The notes beneath the pieces were generated by a model. That model was not told the DNA's origin and did no database searches. It saw only the letters and a list, made by a program, of their open reading frames with translations. DNA of 64,000 nt from Calliopsis andreniformis. Lineage: Eukaryota > Arthropoda > Insecta > Hymenoptera > Andrenidae. Location: assembly GCF_051401765.1 (NCBI RefSeq), contig NW_027480464.1:3472001-3536000 (forward strand). The letters are read 5' to 3'. Both the position numbers and the translations under genes were made by a program. Numbering within the stretch: the first letter of the stretch is position 1; each line of letters begins with the position of its first letter. Below, piece after piece: positions 26,630 through 40,929 of this stretch.

Positions 26630-27960
26630 AGACGTCATCCTCAATCCTCAATCCTCAATCCTCAATCCTCAATCATCAATCCTCAATACTCAATCTTCAA
26701 TCCTCAATCCTCAGTCCTCAAACCTCAATTCTGAATCCTCAATCCTGAATCCTCAATCTTCGGTCCTTAGTCCTCGACAATCAGTTGTCAATCCTCAATC
26801 CTCTATAGAATACCCTCAATTCACAGTTTTCAATACTCAATACTCAATCTGCAATCTTCAAACCTCTATCCACAAACATCAGTTCTCATCAATCAACCCT
26901 CAACACTCAGTCCTCAATGTACAATCCTCAATCCTCAATCTTCAATCCTCAATTCTCAATCCTCAATCCTCAATTTTCAATCCTCATTCTTAAATCCTCA
27001 ATACCCAGTACTCAATCTTCAATCCTCAATCCTCAATCCTCACTTCTCAATCCTCAATCCTCAGTCCTCAGTCCTCAAACCTCAACCCTCAATCCTCCGC
27101 CCTCATCGTCAATCCTCAATCCTCAATCCTCAATCCTCAATCCTCAATCTTCAATCCTCAATTCTCAATCTTCAATCCTCAATCCTCAAGTCTCAATCCT
27201 CAATCCTCAATCATCAATCCTCAATCCTCAATCCTCAATTCTCAATGCTCAATCCTCAGTCCTCAGTCCTCAAACCTCAATCCTCAACCCTCAGCCCTCA
27301 TCGTCAATCCTCAGTCCTCAATCCTCAATCCTCAACCTTCAATCCTCAATACTCATACCTCAATCCTCAATCCTCAATCCTCAATTCTCAATTCTCAATC
27401 CTCAAACTTCAATCCTCAATCCCCAATCCTCCATCTTCAATCCTCAATACTCAATCGTCAATCCTCAATCCTCAATCCTCAATCCTCAATCCTCAATCCT
27501 CATTCTTCAATTCTCAATACCCAATCCTCAATCTTCAATCCTCAATCCTCAATCCTCAATACTCAATCTTCAATCCTCAATCCTCAGTCCTCAAACCTCA
27601 ATTCTGTATCCTCAATCCTGAATCCTCCATCTTGAATCCTCAATACTCAGTCCTCAAACCTCAATTCTAAAACCTCAATCCTGAATTCTCAATCTTCAAT
27701 CCTCAGTCCCCAATCCTCAATCTTCAATACTCAATCATCAATCCTCAATCCTCAATCCCCAATCTTCAATCCTCAATACTCAATCTTCAATCCTGAATCG
27801 TCGACCTTCAATCCTCAATCCTCAATCCTCAAGCACCAATCCTCATTCTTCAATCCTCAATACCCAATCCTCAATCTTCAATCCTCGATCATCAATCCTC
27901 AACCCTCAACCCTCAATCCTCGATACTCAATCTTCAATCCTCAGTCCCAAATCCTCAATC
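26630..27960. repeat. Second copy of the 11,190-12,470 segment
   Basis: Partner of the 11 kb segment, with its landmark near 26,818 and the CCTCCGCCCTCATCG word near 27,095. It overlaps at its right side with the copy of 24,760-25,860, so the two duplications were layered on each other. Confidence 0.8.
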
Positions 27961-28204
27961 TTCAATTCTCAATCCTCAACCCTCAATTTTCAATCCTCAA
28001 TACTCAATCTTCAATCCTCTATCCTCAATCCTCAACCCTCAATCTTCAATCCTCAATCCTTAATACTCAATCCTCAATCCTCAATCCTCAATCGTCAGTC
28101 TTCAATCCTCAATACTCAATCTTCAATCCTCAATCCTCAATCCTCAATCCTCAATCCTCAATCCTCATTCTTCAATCCTCAATACCAAATCCTCAATCTT
28201 CAAT

Positions 28205-30555
28205 CCTCAATCCTCAATCCTCAATTCTCAATCCTCAATCCTCGATCTTCAGACCTCAAACATCAATACACAACCCTCAGTCCTCGTCCTCAATCCACAA
28301 CCCTCAATCCTTAATCCTCAATCTTCTATCATCAATATACAATCTTCAGTCCTCAATCCTCAATACTCAAACCTCAATCCTCAATCCTCAATGTTCAACC
28401 CGCGATACCCAATCCTCAATGTTCAATCCTCAATCCTCAATCCTCAATCCTCAATCCTCAATCCTCAATCTTCAATCCTCAATCCTCAATCCTCAGTCCC
28501 CAAACCTCAATCCTCACTCTTTAATCCTCAATACCCAATCCTCAATCTTCAATCCTCAATCCTCAGTCCTCAAACCTCAATTCTGAATCCTCTGTCCTGA
28601 ATCCTCAATCTTCGGCCCTCAGTCCTGAACAATCAGTTGTCAATCCTCAATCCTCAATAGAATATCCTCAATTCACAGTTTTCAATACTCAATACCCAAT
28701 CTGCAATCTTCAAGCCTCTATCCACAAACATCAATTCTCATCACTCAACCCTCAACACTCAGTCCTCAATGTTCAATCCTCAATCCTCAATCCTCAATCC
28801 TCAATCCTCAATCGTCAATCTTCAATCCTCAACCTTCAATTCTCAAAACTCAATCTTCAATCCTCGATACTCAAACATCAATCCTCAATCCTCAATCCTC
28901 AATCCTCAATCCTCACTCTTCAATCCTCAATACTCAATCTTCAATCCTCAATCCTTAATACTCAATCCTGAATCCTCAATCCCCAATCGTCAGTCTTCAA
29001 TCCTCAATACTCAATCTTCAATCCTCAATCCTCAATCCTCAATCCCCAATCCTCACTCTTTAATCCTCAATACCCAATCCTCAATCTTCAATCCTCAATC
29101 CTCAATCCTCAATTCTAAATCCTCAACCCTCAGTCCTCAGTCCTCAAACTTCAATCCTCAACCCTCAGACCTCATCCTCAATCCTCAATCCTCAATCCTC
29201 AATCCTCAATCATCAATCCTCAATACTCAATCTTCAATCCTCAATCCTCAGTCCTCAAACCTCAATTCTGAATCCTCAATCCTGAATCCTCAATCTTCGG
29301 CCCTCAGTCCTCAACAATCAGTTGTCAATCCTCAATCCTCAATAGAATACCCTCAATTCAAAGCTTTCAATACTCAATACTCAACCTGCAATCTTCAAAC
29401 CTCTATCCACAAATATCAATTCTCATCACTCAACCCTCATCACTCAGTCCTCAATGTTCAATCCTCAATCCTCAATCCTCAATCCTCAATTCTCAATCCT
29501 CAATCCTCAATTTTCAATCCTCATTCTTCAACACTCAATACCCAATGCTCAATCTTCAATCATCAATCCTCAATCCTCAATACTAAATCCTCAATCTTCA
29601 ATCCTCAATTCTCAATCTTCAATCCTCAATCGTCAACATTCAATCCTCAATACTCAATCTTCAATCCTCAATCCTCAATCCTCATTCCTCAAACCTCAAT
29701 ACTCAACCCTCAATCCTCAACCGTCAGCCCTCGTCCTCAATCCTCAACTATCAATCCTCAATCCTCAATGCTCAATCCTCAATCCTGAATCCTCAATCCT
29801 CAGTCCTCAAACCTCAATCCTGAGTCTTCAAACCTGAATCCTCAATCTTCAGATCTCAGTCCTCAACAGTCAGTTGTCAATTCTCAATCCTCAATACTGT
29901 AGCATCAATTCACAGTTTTCAATACCCAATACTCAATCTGCAATCTTCAAATCTCTATCCACAGACATCAATTCTCATAACTGAACCCTCAACACTCAGT
30001 CCCCAATCCTCAATCTTCAATCCACAGCCCTCAATGCTCAATCCTCAATCCTCAATCTTCAATCCTCAATACTCAATCTTCAATCCACAATCCTCAATCC
30101 TCAATCATCAATCCTCAATCCTCAATCGTCAGTCTTCAATTCTCAATACTCAATCTGCAATCCTCAGTCCTCAATCCTCAATCCTCAATCCTCATTCTTC
30201 AATCCTCGATACCCAATCCTCAATCTTCAACCCTCAATCCTCAATCCTCAATTCTCAATCCTCAATCCTGAGTCCTCAGTACTCAAATCTCAATCCTCAA
30301 CCCTCAGACACCATCCTCAATCCTCAATCCTCAATCCTCGTTCCTCAAGACTCAATCCTCAAACCTCAATCCTCAATAGTCAACCACCAATCCCAGATCC
30401 TCGATCCCCAATCCTCAATCCTTAATACTCAATCTTCAATCCTCAATCCTCAATTCTCAATCATCAATACTCAATCCTCAATCCTGAATCCTCAGTCCCC
30501 AATCCTCAATCCTCAACCCTCAGTCCTTATCCTCCATCCTCAATCCTCAATCCTC
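28205..30555. repeat. Displaced partial copy of the 2,869-bp HOR
   Basis: Matches positions 0 to about 2,350 of the HOR unit, 15,405 bp downstream of copy 1. All three landmarks are present (near 28,659, 29,344 and 29,896). It shares copy-1 variants, so copy 1 or a common ancestor is its closest relative. At about 30,555 the unit is cut and joined to the block that starts at 21,760. Confidence 0.9.
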
Positions 30556-32352
30556 AATCCTCAATACCCAGTACTCAATCTTCAATCCTCAATCCTCAAT
30601 CCTCAATTCTCAATCCACAATCCTCAATCCTCATTCTTCAATCCTCAACACCCAATCCTCGATCTTCAATCCTCAATCCTCAGTCCTCAATTCTCAATAC
30701 TCAATCTTCAATCCTCAATACTCAATCTTCAATCCTCAACCCTCAATCCTCAATCCTCAATCATCAATCCTCAACCCTCAATCCTCGATCCTCAATCTTC
30801 AGTCCTTAGTCCCAAATCCTCAGCATTCAATCCTCAATCCTCAGACCTCAATTCTCAATCCTCAATCCTCAATCCTCAATCCTCAATCCTCAATCCTCAA
30901 TCGTCAGTCCTCAAACCTCAATCCTGAATCGTCAATCCTGAATCCTCAACCTTCAGCCTGAGACCTCAACGATCAGGTGTCAATCCTCAATCCTCAATAG
31001 AATATACTCAATTCACAGTTTTCAATACTCAATACTCAATCTGCAATCTTCAAACCTCTAACCACAAACACCAATTCTCATCACTCAACCCTCAACACTC
31101 AGTCCTCAATGTTCAATGCTCAATCCTCAATCCTCAATCCTCAATCGTCAATCTTCAACCCTCAATACTCAATCTTCAACCCTCAATCCTCAATCCTCAA
31201 TCCTCAATCCTCATTCTTCAATCCTCAATACTCAATCCTCAATCTTCAACACTCAATCCTCAATCCTCAATTCTCAATCCTCAATCCTCAATCCTCAATC
31301 CTCAATCGTCAATCTTCAATCCTCAATACTCAATCTTCAATGCTCAATCCTCAATCCTCAGTCCTCAATCCTCATTCTTCAATCCTCAATACACAATCAT
31401 CAATCCTCAATCCTCAATCCTCAATCCTCAATTCTCAATCCTCAATCCTCAGTCCTCAAACCTCAATCCCGAATCCTCAATCCTGAATCCTCAATCTTCA
31501 GCCCTCAGTCCTCAACAATCAGTTGTCAATCCCCAATCCTCAATAGAATATTCTCAATTCACAGTTTTCAATACTCAATACTCAATCTGCAATCTTCAGA
31601 TCTCTATCCACAAACATCAATTCTCATCACTCAACCCTCAATACTCAGTCCCCAATCCTCAATCTTGAAACGTCAATCCTCAATCCTCAATCCTCAAACC
31701 TCAATCTTCAATGCGCAATACTCAATCTTCAATCCTCAATCCGCAGTCCTCAATCTTCAATCCTCAATCCTCAATCCTCAATCCTCAATCCTCAACCCTC
31801 AACCCTCAGCTCTCATCCTCAATCCTCAATACTCAACCCTCAATCCTCAATCCTCAATCCTCAATCCTCAATCTTCAATCCTCAATACTCAATCTGCAAT
31901 CATCAATCCTCAACCCTCAATCCTCAATCGTCAGTCTACAATCATCAATACTCAATTTTCAATCCTCAATCCTCAATCCCCAATCCTCAGTCTTCAATCC
32001 TCAATCCACAATGCTCAATCCTCAATCCTCAATCCACAACCTTCAATCCTCAATACACAAACTTCAATCCTCAATCACAATCCTCAATCCTCAATCCTCA
32101 ATACTCAATCCTGAATCTTCAATCCTCAATACTCAATCTGCAATCCTCAATCCTCAATACTCAATCCTCAATACTCATTCTTCAATCCTCAATACCGAAT
32201 CCTCATCCTTCAATCCTCAATACACAATCTTCAATCCTCAATCCTGAATCCTCAATCCTCAATTCTCAATCCTCAATCCTCAGTCCTCAGTCCTCAAACC
32301 TCAATCCTCAACCCTCAGCCCTCATTGTCAATCCTCAATCTTCAATCCTCAA
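30555..32352. repeat. Second copy of the 21.8-23.6 kb block
   Basis: Counterpart of 21,760-23,558 at +8,794 bp, with landmarks near 31,000 and 31,552. After about 32,352 the copies diverge: this one continues with CAAACTTCAATGC while the other runs into plain canonical heptads. Confidence 0.88.
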
Positions 32353-32639
32353 TCCTCAAACTTCAATGCTCAATACTCAATCTTCAATCCTCAATCCACA
32401 ATCCTCAATCCTCAATCCTCAATCCTCAATCCTCAATCCTCAATCCTCAATCCTCAATCCTCGATCCTCAATCGTCAGTCTTCAATTCTTAATACTCAAC
32501 CTTCAATCCTCAATCCTCAGCCCTCATCCTCAATCCTCAATCCTCAATCATCAATCCTCAATCCTCAATCATCAATCTTCAATCCTCAATACTCAATCTT
32601 CTATCCTCAATCCTCAATTCTCAATCCTCATTCCTCAAT
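32353..32639. repeat. Unassigned heptad stretch
   Basis: Variant heptads resembling 34,650-34,930, with GTCAGTCTTCAATTCTT and CAGCCCTCATCC words. No landmark and nothing gene-like. Confidence 0.6.
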
Positions 32640-33920
32640 CCTCAATCCTCAATCCTCAGTCCTCAATTTTCATTCCTCATTCTTCAATCCTCAATACCGA
32701 ATACTCAATCTTCAATCCTCAATACCCAGTCCTCAAACCTCAATTCTGAATCCTCAATCCTGAATTCTCAATCTTCAATCCTCAGTCCCCAATCCTCAAT
32801 CTTCAATCCTCAATCCTCAATCCTCAATCCCCAATCCTCAATCTTCAATCCTCAATACTCAATCTTCAATCCTCAATCGTCAACCTTCAATCCTCAATAC
32901 TCAATCTTCAATCCTCAATCCTCAATCCTCAAGCACCAATCCTCATTCTTCAATCCTCAATACCCAATCCTCAATCTTCAATCCTCGATCCTCAATCCTC
33001 AATCCTCAACCCTCAATCCTCGATCCTCATTCTTCAATCCTCAATACTCGATCTTCAATCCTCAATCCTCAATCCTCAATCCTCAATCCTCAATCCTCAA
33101 TCCTCAATCCTCAATCCTCAGTCCCCAAACCTCAATCCTCAATCTTCAATCCTCAAAACTCAATCTTCAATCCTCGATCCTCAATACTCAATCCTCAATC
33201 CTCAATCCTCAATCCTCAATAGTCAGTCTTCAATCCTCAATACTCAATCTTCAATCCTCAATCCTCAATCCTCAATCCCCAATCCTCATTCCTCAATCCT
33301 CAATACCCAATCCTAAATCTTCAATCCTCAATCCTCAATCCTCAATTCTCAATCCTCAATCCTCAGTCCTCAGTCCTCAAACCACAATCCTCAACCCTCA
33401 GACCTCATCCTCAATCCTCAATCCTCAACCCTCAATCCTCAATCTTCAATCCTCGATACTCAATCTTCAATCCTCAATCCTCACTCCTCAAACCTCAATT
33501 CTCAATCCTCAATCCTGAATCCTCAATCTTCGGCCCTCAGTCCTCAACAATCAATTGTCAATACTCAATCCTCAATAGAATATCCTCAATTCACAGTTTT
33601 CAATAATCAATCCCCATTCTTCAATCTTCAAACCTCATTCCACAAACAACAATTCCCATCACTCAACCCTCAACACTCAGTACTCAATCTTCAATACTCA
33701 ATCCTCAATCCTCAATCTTCAATCCTCAATACTCAATCTTCAATCCTCAATCCTCAATTCTCAATCCTCAATACTCAATCCTCAATCGTCAATCCTCAAT
33801 CCCCAATTCTCAATCTTCAATCCTCAAACCTCAATCCTCAATCCCCAATCCTCAATCTTCAATCCTCAATACTCAATCGTCAATACTCAATCCTCAATCC
33901 TCGATCCTCAATCCTCGATC
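32640..33920. repeat. 1.3-kb block duplicated at about 40,710-42,008
   Basis: The same word order recurs at +8,074 bp, rising to +8,088 bp where the second copy has two extra canonical heptads near 41,160. It contains the landmark near 33,578 with the CATTCCACAAACAAC subtype. The right ends diverge where the second copy enters the GCGATAC marker. Confidence 0.85.
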
Positions 33921-36736
33921 CTCAATCTTCAGTCCTTAGTCCCAAATCCTCAGCATTCAATCCCCAATCCTCAGACCTCAATTCTCAATCCTCAATCCTC
34001 AATCCTCAATCCTCAACCTCAATCCTCAATCGTCAGTCCTCAAACCTCAATCCTGAATCGTCAATCCTGAATCCTCAACCTTCAGCCTGAGACCTCAACG
34101 ATCAGGTGTCAATCCTCAATCCTCAATAGAATATACTCAATTCACAGTTTTCAATACTCAATACTCAATCTGCAATCTTCAAACCTCTAACCACAAACAC
34201 CAATTCTCATCACTCAACCCTCAACACTCAGTCCTCAATGTTCAATACTCAATCCTCAATCCTCAATCCTCAATCGTCAATCTTCAACCCTCAATACTCA
34301 ATCTTCAACCCTCAATCCTCAATCCTCAATCCTCAATCCTCATTCTTCAATCCTCAATACTCAATCCTCAATCTTCAACCCTCAATCCTCAATCCTCAAT
34401 TCTCAATCCTCAATCCTCAATCCTCAATCCTCAATCGTCAATCTTCAATCCTCAATACTCAATCTTCAATGCTCAATCCTCAATCCTCAATCCTCAATCC
34501 TCATTCTTCAATCCTCAATACACAATCTTCAATCCTCAATCCACAATCCTCAATCCTCAATTCTCAATCCTCAATCCTCAGTCCTCAGTCCTCAAACCTC
34601 AATCCTCAACCCTCAGCCCTCATTGTCAATCCTCAATCTTCAATCCTCAATCCTCAACCTTCAATGCTCAATACTCAATCTTCAATCCTCAATCCACAAT
34701 CCTCAATCCTCAATCCTCAATCCTCAATCCTCAATCCTCAATCCTCAATCCTCGATCCTCAATCGTCAGTCTTCAATTCTTGATACTCAATCTTCAATCC
34801 TCAATCCTCAGCCCTCATCCTCAATCCTCAATCCTCAATCCTCAATCCTCAATCCTCAATCATCAATCTTCAATCCTCAATACTCAATCTTCAATCCTCA
34901 ATCCTCAATTCTCAATCCTCATTCCTCAATCCTCAATCCTCAATCCTCAGTCCTCAATCCTCAATCGTCAGTCTTCAATCCTCAATACTCAATCTTCAAT
35001 CCTCAATCCTCAATCCTCAGTCTTCAATCCTCAATACTCAATCTTAAATTCTCAATACTCAATCCTCAATCCTCAATCCTCAATCCTCAATCTTCAATCC
35101 TCAATACTCAATCTTCGATCCTCAATCCTCAATCCTCAATCCTCAATCCTCAATCCTCAATGCTCAATCCTCAATCCGCAATCCTCAATTTTCAATCCTC
35201 AATCCTCAATCCTCAATCCTCAATTTTCAATCCTCAATACTCAATCTTCAATCCTCAATCCTCAATTCTCAATCCTCAATACTCAATCCTCAATCGTCAA
35301 TCCTCAATCCCCAATTCTCAATCTTCAATCCTCAAACCTCAATCCTCAATCCCCAATCCTCAATCTTCAATCCTCAATACTCAATCGTCAATCCTCAATC
35401 CTCAATCCTCGATCCTCAATCCTCGATCCTCAATCTTCAGTCCTTAGTCCCAAATCCTCAGCATTCAATCCCCAATCCTCAGACCTCAATTCTCAATCCT
35501 CAATCCTCAATCCTCAATCCTCAACCTCAATCCTCAATCGTCAGTCCTCAAACCTCAATCCTGAATCGTCAATCCTGAATCCTCAACCTTCAGCCTGAGA
35601 CCTCAACGATCAGGTGTCAATCCTCAATCCTCAATAGAATATACACAATTCACAGTTTTCAATACTCAATACTCAATCTGCAATCTTCAAACCTCTAACC
35701 ACAAACACCAATTCTCATCACTCAACCCTCAACACTCAGTCCTCAATGTTCAATACTCAATCCTCAATCCTCAATCCTCAATCGTCAATCTTCAACCCTC
35801 AATACTCAATCTTCAACCCTCAATCCTCAATCCTCAATCCTCAATCCTCATTCTTCAATCCTCAATACTCAATCCTCAATCTTCAACCCTCAATCCTCAA
35901 TCCTCAATTCTCAATCCTCAATCCTCAATCCTCAATCCTCAATCGTCAATCTTCAATCCTCAATACTCAATCTTCAATGCTCAATCCTCAATCCTCAATC
36001 CTCAATCCTCATTCTTCAATCCTCAATACACAATCTTCAATCCTCAATCCTCAATCCTCAATCCTCAATTCTCAATCCTCAATCCTCAGTCCTCAGTCCT
36101 CAAACCTCAATCCTCAACCCTCAGCCCTCATTGTCAATCCTCAATCTTCAATCCTCAATCCTCAACCTTCAATGCTCAATACTCAATCTTCAATCCTCAA
36201 TCCACAATCCTCAATCCTCAATCCTCAGTCCTCAATCCTCAATCCTCAATCCTCAATCCTCGATCCTCAATCGTCAGTCTTCAATTCTTGATACTCAATC
36301 TTCAATCCTCAATCCTCAGCCCTCATCCTCAATCCTCAATCCTCAATCCTCAATCCTCAATCCTCAATCATCAATCTTCAATCCTCAATACTCAATCTTC
36401 AATCCTCAATCCTCAATTCTCAATCCTCATTCCTCAATCCTCAATCCTCAATCCTCAGTCCTCAATCCTCAATCGTCAGTCTTCAATCCTCAATACTCAA
36501 TCTTCAATCCTCAATCCTCAATCCTCAGTCTTCAATCCTCAATACTCAATCTTCAATTCTCAATACTCAATCCTCAATCCTCAATCCTCAATCCTCAATC
36601 TTCAATCCTCAATACTCAATCTTCGATCCTCAATCCTCAATCCTCAATCCTCAATCCTCAATGCTCAATCCTCAATCCGCAATCCTCAATTTTCAATCCT
36701 CAATCCTCAATCCTCAATCCTCAATTTTCAATCCTA
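33721..36736. repeat. 1,508-bp HOR, two tandem copies
   Basis: Units at 33,721-35,228 and 35,229-36,736. Anchors 34,238, 34,623 and 34,780 recur exactly 1,508 bp later. Each unit has one landmark (near 34,129 and 35,637) of the AATATAC type preceded by TCAACGATCAGGTG. Differences are single substitutions, for example AATATACTC against AATATACAC in the landmark. The downstream part of the unit is related to 53,371-53,880 and 58,891-59,400. Confidence 0.92.
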
Positions 36737-37669
36737 ATTCTTCAATCCTCAATACCCAATACTCGATCTTCAATCCTCAATCCTCAATCCTCAATTCTCA
36801 ATCCTCAATCCTCAATACTCAATCTTCAATCCTCAATCGTCAACATTCAATCCTCAATACTCAATCTTCAACCCTCAATCCTCAATCCTCAAGCACCAAT
36901 CCTCATTCTTCAATCCTCAATACCCAATCCTCAATCTTCAATCCTCGATCCTCAATCCTCAATCCTCAACCCTCAATCCTCGATCCTCAATCTTCAATCC
37001 TCAGTCCCAAATACTCAATCTTCAATCCTCAATCCTCAACACTCAATCTTCAATCCTCAATACTCAATCTTCAATCCTCAATCCTCAATCTTCAATCCTC
37101 AATCCTCATTCTTCAATCCTCAATAACCAATCCTCAATCTTCAATCCTCAATCCTCAGACCTCAATTCTCAATCCTCAGTCCTCAATCCTCAATCCTCAG
37201 ACCTCAAACACCAATACTCAACCCTCAGGACTCGTCCTCAGTCCACAACCCTCAATCCTCAATCCTCAATCTTCAATCATCAATATTCAATCTTCAATCC
37301 TCAATCCTCAATCCTCAATGCTCAATCCTCAACCCTCAATGTTCAATCCGCAATACCCAATCCTGAATCTTCAATCCTCAATCCTCAATCCTCAATCCTC
37401 AATCCTCAATCCTCAATCCTCAGACCTCAAACCTCAATCCTGAATCCTGAATCCTCAATCTTCAGCCCTCAGTCCTCAACAATCAGTTATCAATCCCCAA
37501 TCATCGATAGAATATCCTCAATTCACAGTTTTCAATACTCAATACTCAACCTGAAATCTTCATATCTCTGTCCACAAACATCAATTCTCATCACTCAACA
37601 CTCAACACTCAGTCGCCAATCCTCAATCTTCAATCCACAATCCTCAACACTCAGTCCCCAATCCTCAAT
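36737..37669. repeat. Heptad stretch with landmark near 37,510
   Basis: Variant heptads with no long duplicate recognised. It has a landmark near 37,510 carrying TTGAAATC-like changes (CTGAAATCTTCATATC) and a CTCAGGACTCGTCC word near 37,225. Nothing gene-like. Confidence 0.65.
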
Positions 37670-38590
37670 ACTCAATCTTCAATCCTCAATCCTCAGTCAT
37701 CAAACCTCAATCCCGAATCCTCAATCCTGAATCCTCAATCTTCAGCCCTCAGTCCTCAACAATCAGTTGTCAATCCCCAATCCTCAATAGAATATTCTCA
37801 ATTCACAGTTTTCAATACTCAATACTCAATCTGCAATCTTCAGATCTCTATCCACAAACATCAATTCTCATCACTCAACCCTCAATACTCAGTCCCCAAT
37901 CCTCAATCTTGAAACGTCAATCCTCAATCCTCAATCCTCAAACCTCAATCTTCAATGCGCAATACTCAATCTTCAATCCTCAATCCTCAATCCGCAGTCC
38001 TCAATCTTCAATCCTCAATCCTCAATCCTCAATCCTCAATCCTCAACCCTCAACCCTCAGCTCTCATCCTCAATCCTCAATACTCAACTCTCAATCCTCA
38101 ATCCTCAATCCTCAATCCTCAATCTTCAATCCTCAATACTCAATCTGCAATCCTCAATCCTCAACCCTCAATCCTCAATCGTCAGTCTACAATCCTCAAT
38201 ACTCAATTTTCAATCCTCAATCCTCAATCCCCAATCCTCAGCCTTCAATCCTCAATCCACAATGCTCAATCCTCAATCCTCAATCCACAACCTTCAATCC
38301 TCAATACACAATCTTCAATCCTCAATCACAATCCTCAATCCTCAATCCTCAATACTCAATCCTGAATCTTCAATCCTCAATACTCAATCTGCAATCCTCA
38401 ATCCTCAATACTAAATCCTCAATACTCATTCTTCAATCCTCAATACCGAATCCTCATTCTTCAATCCTCAATACACAATCTTCAATCCTCAATCCTGAAT
38501 CCTCAATCCTCAATTCTCAATCCTCAATCCTCAGTCCTCAGTCCTCAAACCTCAATCCTCAACCCTCAGCCCTCATTGTCAATCCTCAAT
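37670..38590. repeat. Third copy of part of the 21.8-23.6 kb block
   Basis: Matches about 22,640-23,555 at +15,038 bp, checked at the AATATTC landmark (37,790) and the CAATGCGCAATAC word (37,952). One extra heptad and several substitutions separate it from the other two copies. It joins directly to the 8,581-bp-offset block. Confidence 0.85.
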
Positions 38591-40929
38591 CCTCAATACC
38601 CAATCCTCAATCTTCAATCCTCAATCCTCACTCCTCAATCCTCAATCCTCAATCGTCAACCCTCAATTTTCAATCCTCATTCTTCAATCCTCAATACCCA
38701 ATACTCAACCTTCAATCCTCAATCCTCAATCCTCAATCCTCAATTCTCAATCCTCAATCCTGAGTCCTCAGTCCTCAAACTTCAATCCTCAACCCTCAGC
38801 CCTCGTTGTCAATCCACGATGTTCAATCCTCAATCCTCAATCTTCAATGCTCAATACTCAACCTTCAATCCTCAATCCTCAATTCTCAATCCTCAATCCT
38901 CAATCCTCAATCCTCAATCCTCAATCCTCGATCCTCAATCCTCAATCCCCAATTGTCAGTCTTCAATCCTCAATACTTAATCTTCAATACTCAATCCTCA
39001 ATACGCAATCGTCAATCTTCAATCCTCAATTCTCAACCCTCAATCCTCAATCCTCAATCTTCAATCCTCAATACTAAATCTTCAATCCTCAATCCTCAAT
39101 CCTCAATCATCAATCCTCAATCCTCAATCCTCAATCCTGAATATTCAATCCTCAATACTCAATCTGCAATCCTCAATCCTAAATCCTCAATACTCAATCC
39201 TCATTATTCAATCCTCAATACCGAATCCTCAGTCTTCAATCCTCAATCCTCAATCCTCAATCCTCATACCTCAATCCTCAATGTTCAATCCTCAGTACCC
39301 AATCCTCAATCTTCAATCCTCAATCCTCAATCCTCAATACTCAATCCTCAATACTCAGTCCTCAAACCTCAATCCTGAATCCTCAACCCTGAATCCGCAA
39401 CCTTCAGCCCTGAGTCCTCATCGATCATTTGGCAATCCTCAATCCTCAATAGAATATCCTCAATTCACAGTTTTCAATACTCAATACCCAATCTGCAATC
39501 TTCAGATCTCTATCCACAAACATCAATACTCATCACTCAACCCACAATACTCTGTCCCCAACCCTCAATCCTCAAACCTCAACCCTCAATCTCCAATCAT
39601 CAATCCTCAATCCTCAATCCTCAATCCTCAATCCTCAATCGTCAACCTTCAATCCTCAATACTCAATCTTCAATCCTCAATCCAGAATCCTCAGACCTCA
39701 GTCCTCAATCCTCAACCCTCAACCCTCAGCCCTCATCCTCAATCCTCAATCCTCAACCCTCAATTCTCAATCTTCAATCCTCGATACTCAATATTCAATC
39801 CTCAATCCTCAGTCCTCAAACCTCAATTCTGAATCCTCAATCCTGAATCCTCAATCTTCGGCACTCAGTCCTCAACAATCAGTTGTCAATCCTCAATCCT
39901 CAATAGAATATCCTCAATTCACAGTTTTCAATACTCAATACTCAATCTGCAATCTTGAAACCTCTGTCCACAAATATCAATTCTCATCACTCAGCCCTCA
40001 ACACTCAGTCCTCAATCCTCAATCCTCAATCCTCAATCCTCAATCCTCAATCGTCAATCTTCAATCCTCAATACTCAATCTTCAATCCTCAATCCTCAAT
40101 CCTCAATCCTCAATCCGCATTCTTCAATCCTCAATACCCAATCCTCAATCCTCAATCTTTAATCCTCAATCCTCTTTCCTCAATCCCCAATCTTCAATAC
40201 CCAATCCTCAATCCTCAATCTTTAATCCTCAATCTTCAATCCTCAATTCCAATCCTCAATCCTCAATCCTCAGTCATCAAACCTCAATCCTCAACCCTCA
40301 GCCCTCATCGTCAATCCACAATCTTCAATCCTCAATCCTCAATCCTCAGTCATCAAACCTCAATCCTCAACCCTCAGCCCTCATCGTCAATCCACAATCT
40401 TCAATCCTCAATACTCAATCTTCAATCCTCAATCCTCAATACTCAATCCTCAATCCGCATTCTTCAATCCTCAATACCCAATCCTCAATCCTCAATCTTT
40501 AATCCTCAATCCTTTTTCCTCAATCCCCAATCTTCAATACCCAATCCTGAATCCTCAATCTTTAATCCTCAATCCTCTTTCCTCAATCCTCAATCTTCAA
40601 TCCTCAATACTCAATCTTCAATCCTCAATCCACAATCCTCAATCCTCAATCCTCATCCTTCAATCCTCAATACCCAATCCTCAATCTTCAATCCTCAATC
40701 CTCAATCCTCAATTCTCAATTCTCAATCCTCAATCCTCAATTTTCAATCCTCATTCTTCAATCCTCAATACCGAATACTCAATCTTCAATCCTCAATACC
40801 CAGTCCTCAAACCTCAATTCTGAATCCTCAATCCTGAATTCTCAATCTTCAATCCTCAGTCCCCAATCCTCAATCTTCAATCCCCAATCCTCAATCCTCA
40901 ATCCCCAATCCTCAATCTTCAATCCTCAA
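38519..40929. repeat. 2.4-kb block, copy 1 (partner 47,100-49,510)
   Basis: About 2,411 bp repeat with a constant offset of 8,581 bp from end to end, so I see no net indel. The few differences I noticed are substitutions: CTCGTTGTC against CTCATTGTC near 38,802, and CTTGAAACC against CTTCAAACC near 39,955. It contains a landmark with TCATCGATCATTTGGC near 39,417 and a second near 39,905. A short 76-bp duplication around the TCATCAAACC word lies at 40,274-40,425. Confidence 0.92.
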
